The notes under the pieces: generated by a model | Seen by the model: the letters and a program-made list of their open reading frames with translations, nothing else | Databases searched by the model: none | Told to the model about the DNA's origin: nothing | In this document: positions 63,949 through 64,000 of the stretch, piece by piece | Position numbering within the stretch: the first letter of the stretch is position 1 | Layout of the letters: each line of letters begins with the position of its first letter | From: Nocardia wallacei | Lineage (GTDB): Bacteria; Actinomycetota; Actinomycetes; Mycobacteriales; Mycobacteriaceae | DNA: 64,000 nucleotides | Direction of reading: 5' to 3' | Assembly (NCBI RefSeq): GCF_029868745.1 | Contig: NZ_JARWOP010000381.1 | Location: forward strand, 50,538-114,537 | Program-made: the position numbers and the translations under genes

Positions 63949-64000
63949 GCGACCGCCCGGTTAATTGCCGATGCCCGCCCAGGGAACTGTCGGTGCGCGA
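63949..64000 (+). repeat. Second copy of the 52-bp direct repeat, running into the window edge
   Basis: Identical to 63636-63687 over all visible bases; the true repeat may be longer beyond the edge. Confidence 0.85.

Overview
The window is high-GC actinobacterial chromosome, most likely a mycolic-acid-containing relative of Nocardia. The lineage is inferred from gene content, not from a marker search. The pointers are a KasA-type ketoacyl-ACP synthase, an EthA/MymA-like Baeyer-Villiger monooxygenase, a DesA3-type desaturase beside its ferredoxin-reductase partner, a cutinase-like protein, UdgX, a PcnA-type CCA-adding enzyme, a Zmp1-type M13 peptidase, a conservon, and many XRE/DUF5753-DUF397 and TetR regulators. 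No rRNA, tRNA, CRISPR array or complete insertion sequence was seen.

Layout. 0-8.5 kb: an Abi-family gene cut by the left edge, a type-B carboxylesterase, a MerR regulator with an S9 peptidase, a small RHH-VOC-methyltransferase operon with a palindromic operator on its predicted -10, an orphan tyrosine recombinase and an SRPBCC protein. 8.5-26 kb: a secretion-type hypothetical, AMP nucleosidase overlapping a BisC-like molybdoenzyme, a Tat-exported GH1 enzyme, an SDR divergent from an ECF sigma factor, an EthA-like monooxygenase, UdgX, a KasA-like synthase, a UbiB kinase divergent from a GntR regulator, a cutinase, a TetR regulator and a SnoaL-like protein. 26-30 kb: a five-copy operator-like array between the SnoaL gene and a KS-AT polyketide synthase. 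The PKS breaks off in a C/G-rich tract, after which the tail of an apparently unrelated ABC ATPase appears, followed by a DUF4389 membrane protein. 30-34.4 kb: a complete conservon (NIT-type kinase, roadblock, DUF742, GTPase) with overlapping genes. 34.4-46 kb: DUF4254 behind a structured leader, the desaturase/reductase operon divergent from a FabR-like TetR, a haloacetate dehalogenase-like hydrolase, a SARP regulator broken by a homopolymer tract, a DJ-1/PfpI protein, an NmrA-like epimerase and an XRE-TPR regulator. 46-59.7 kb: an MmyB-like regulator, an 83-base G run, pcnA, the molybdate operon (TOBE regulator and modABC), secreted DUF4185, an MFS exporter with a coupled 48-codon ORF, pirin, DUF4190, and an XRE-DUF5753/DUF397 pair. 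59.7-64 kb: a Zmp1-like M13 peptidase, two sugar/glycerol-phosphate ABC permeases, a REP-like palindrome and a duplicated contig end.

Two themes cut across genes. First, at least six genes have a TANNNT -10 box 6-8 nt before the start codon and no convincing Shine-Dalgarno site, so leaderless transcripts are predicted. Second, four low-complexity G/C tracts (about 29.05, 41.75, 47.09 and 63.81 kb) look like assembly damage. One breaks the SARP gene, one joins unrelated gene fragments, and one lies between duplicated 52-bp sequences. Gene order across these points should not be trusted.
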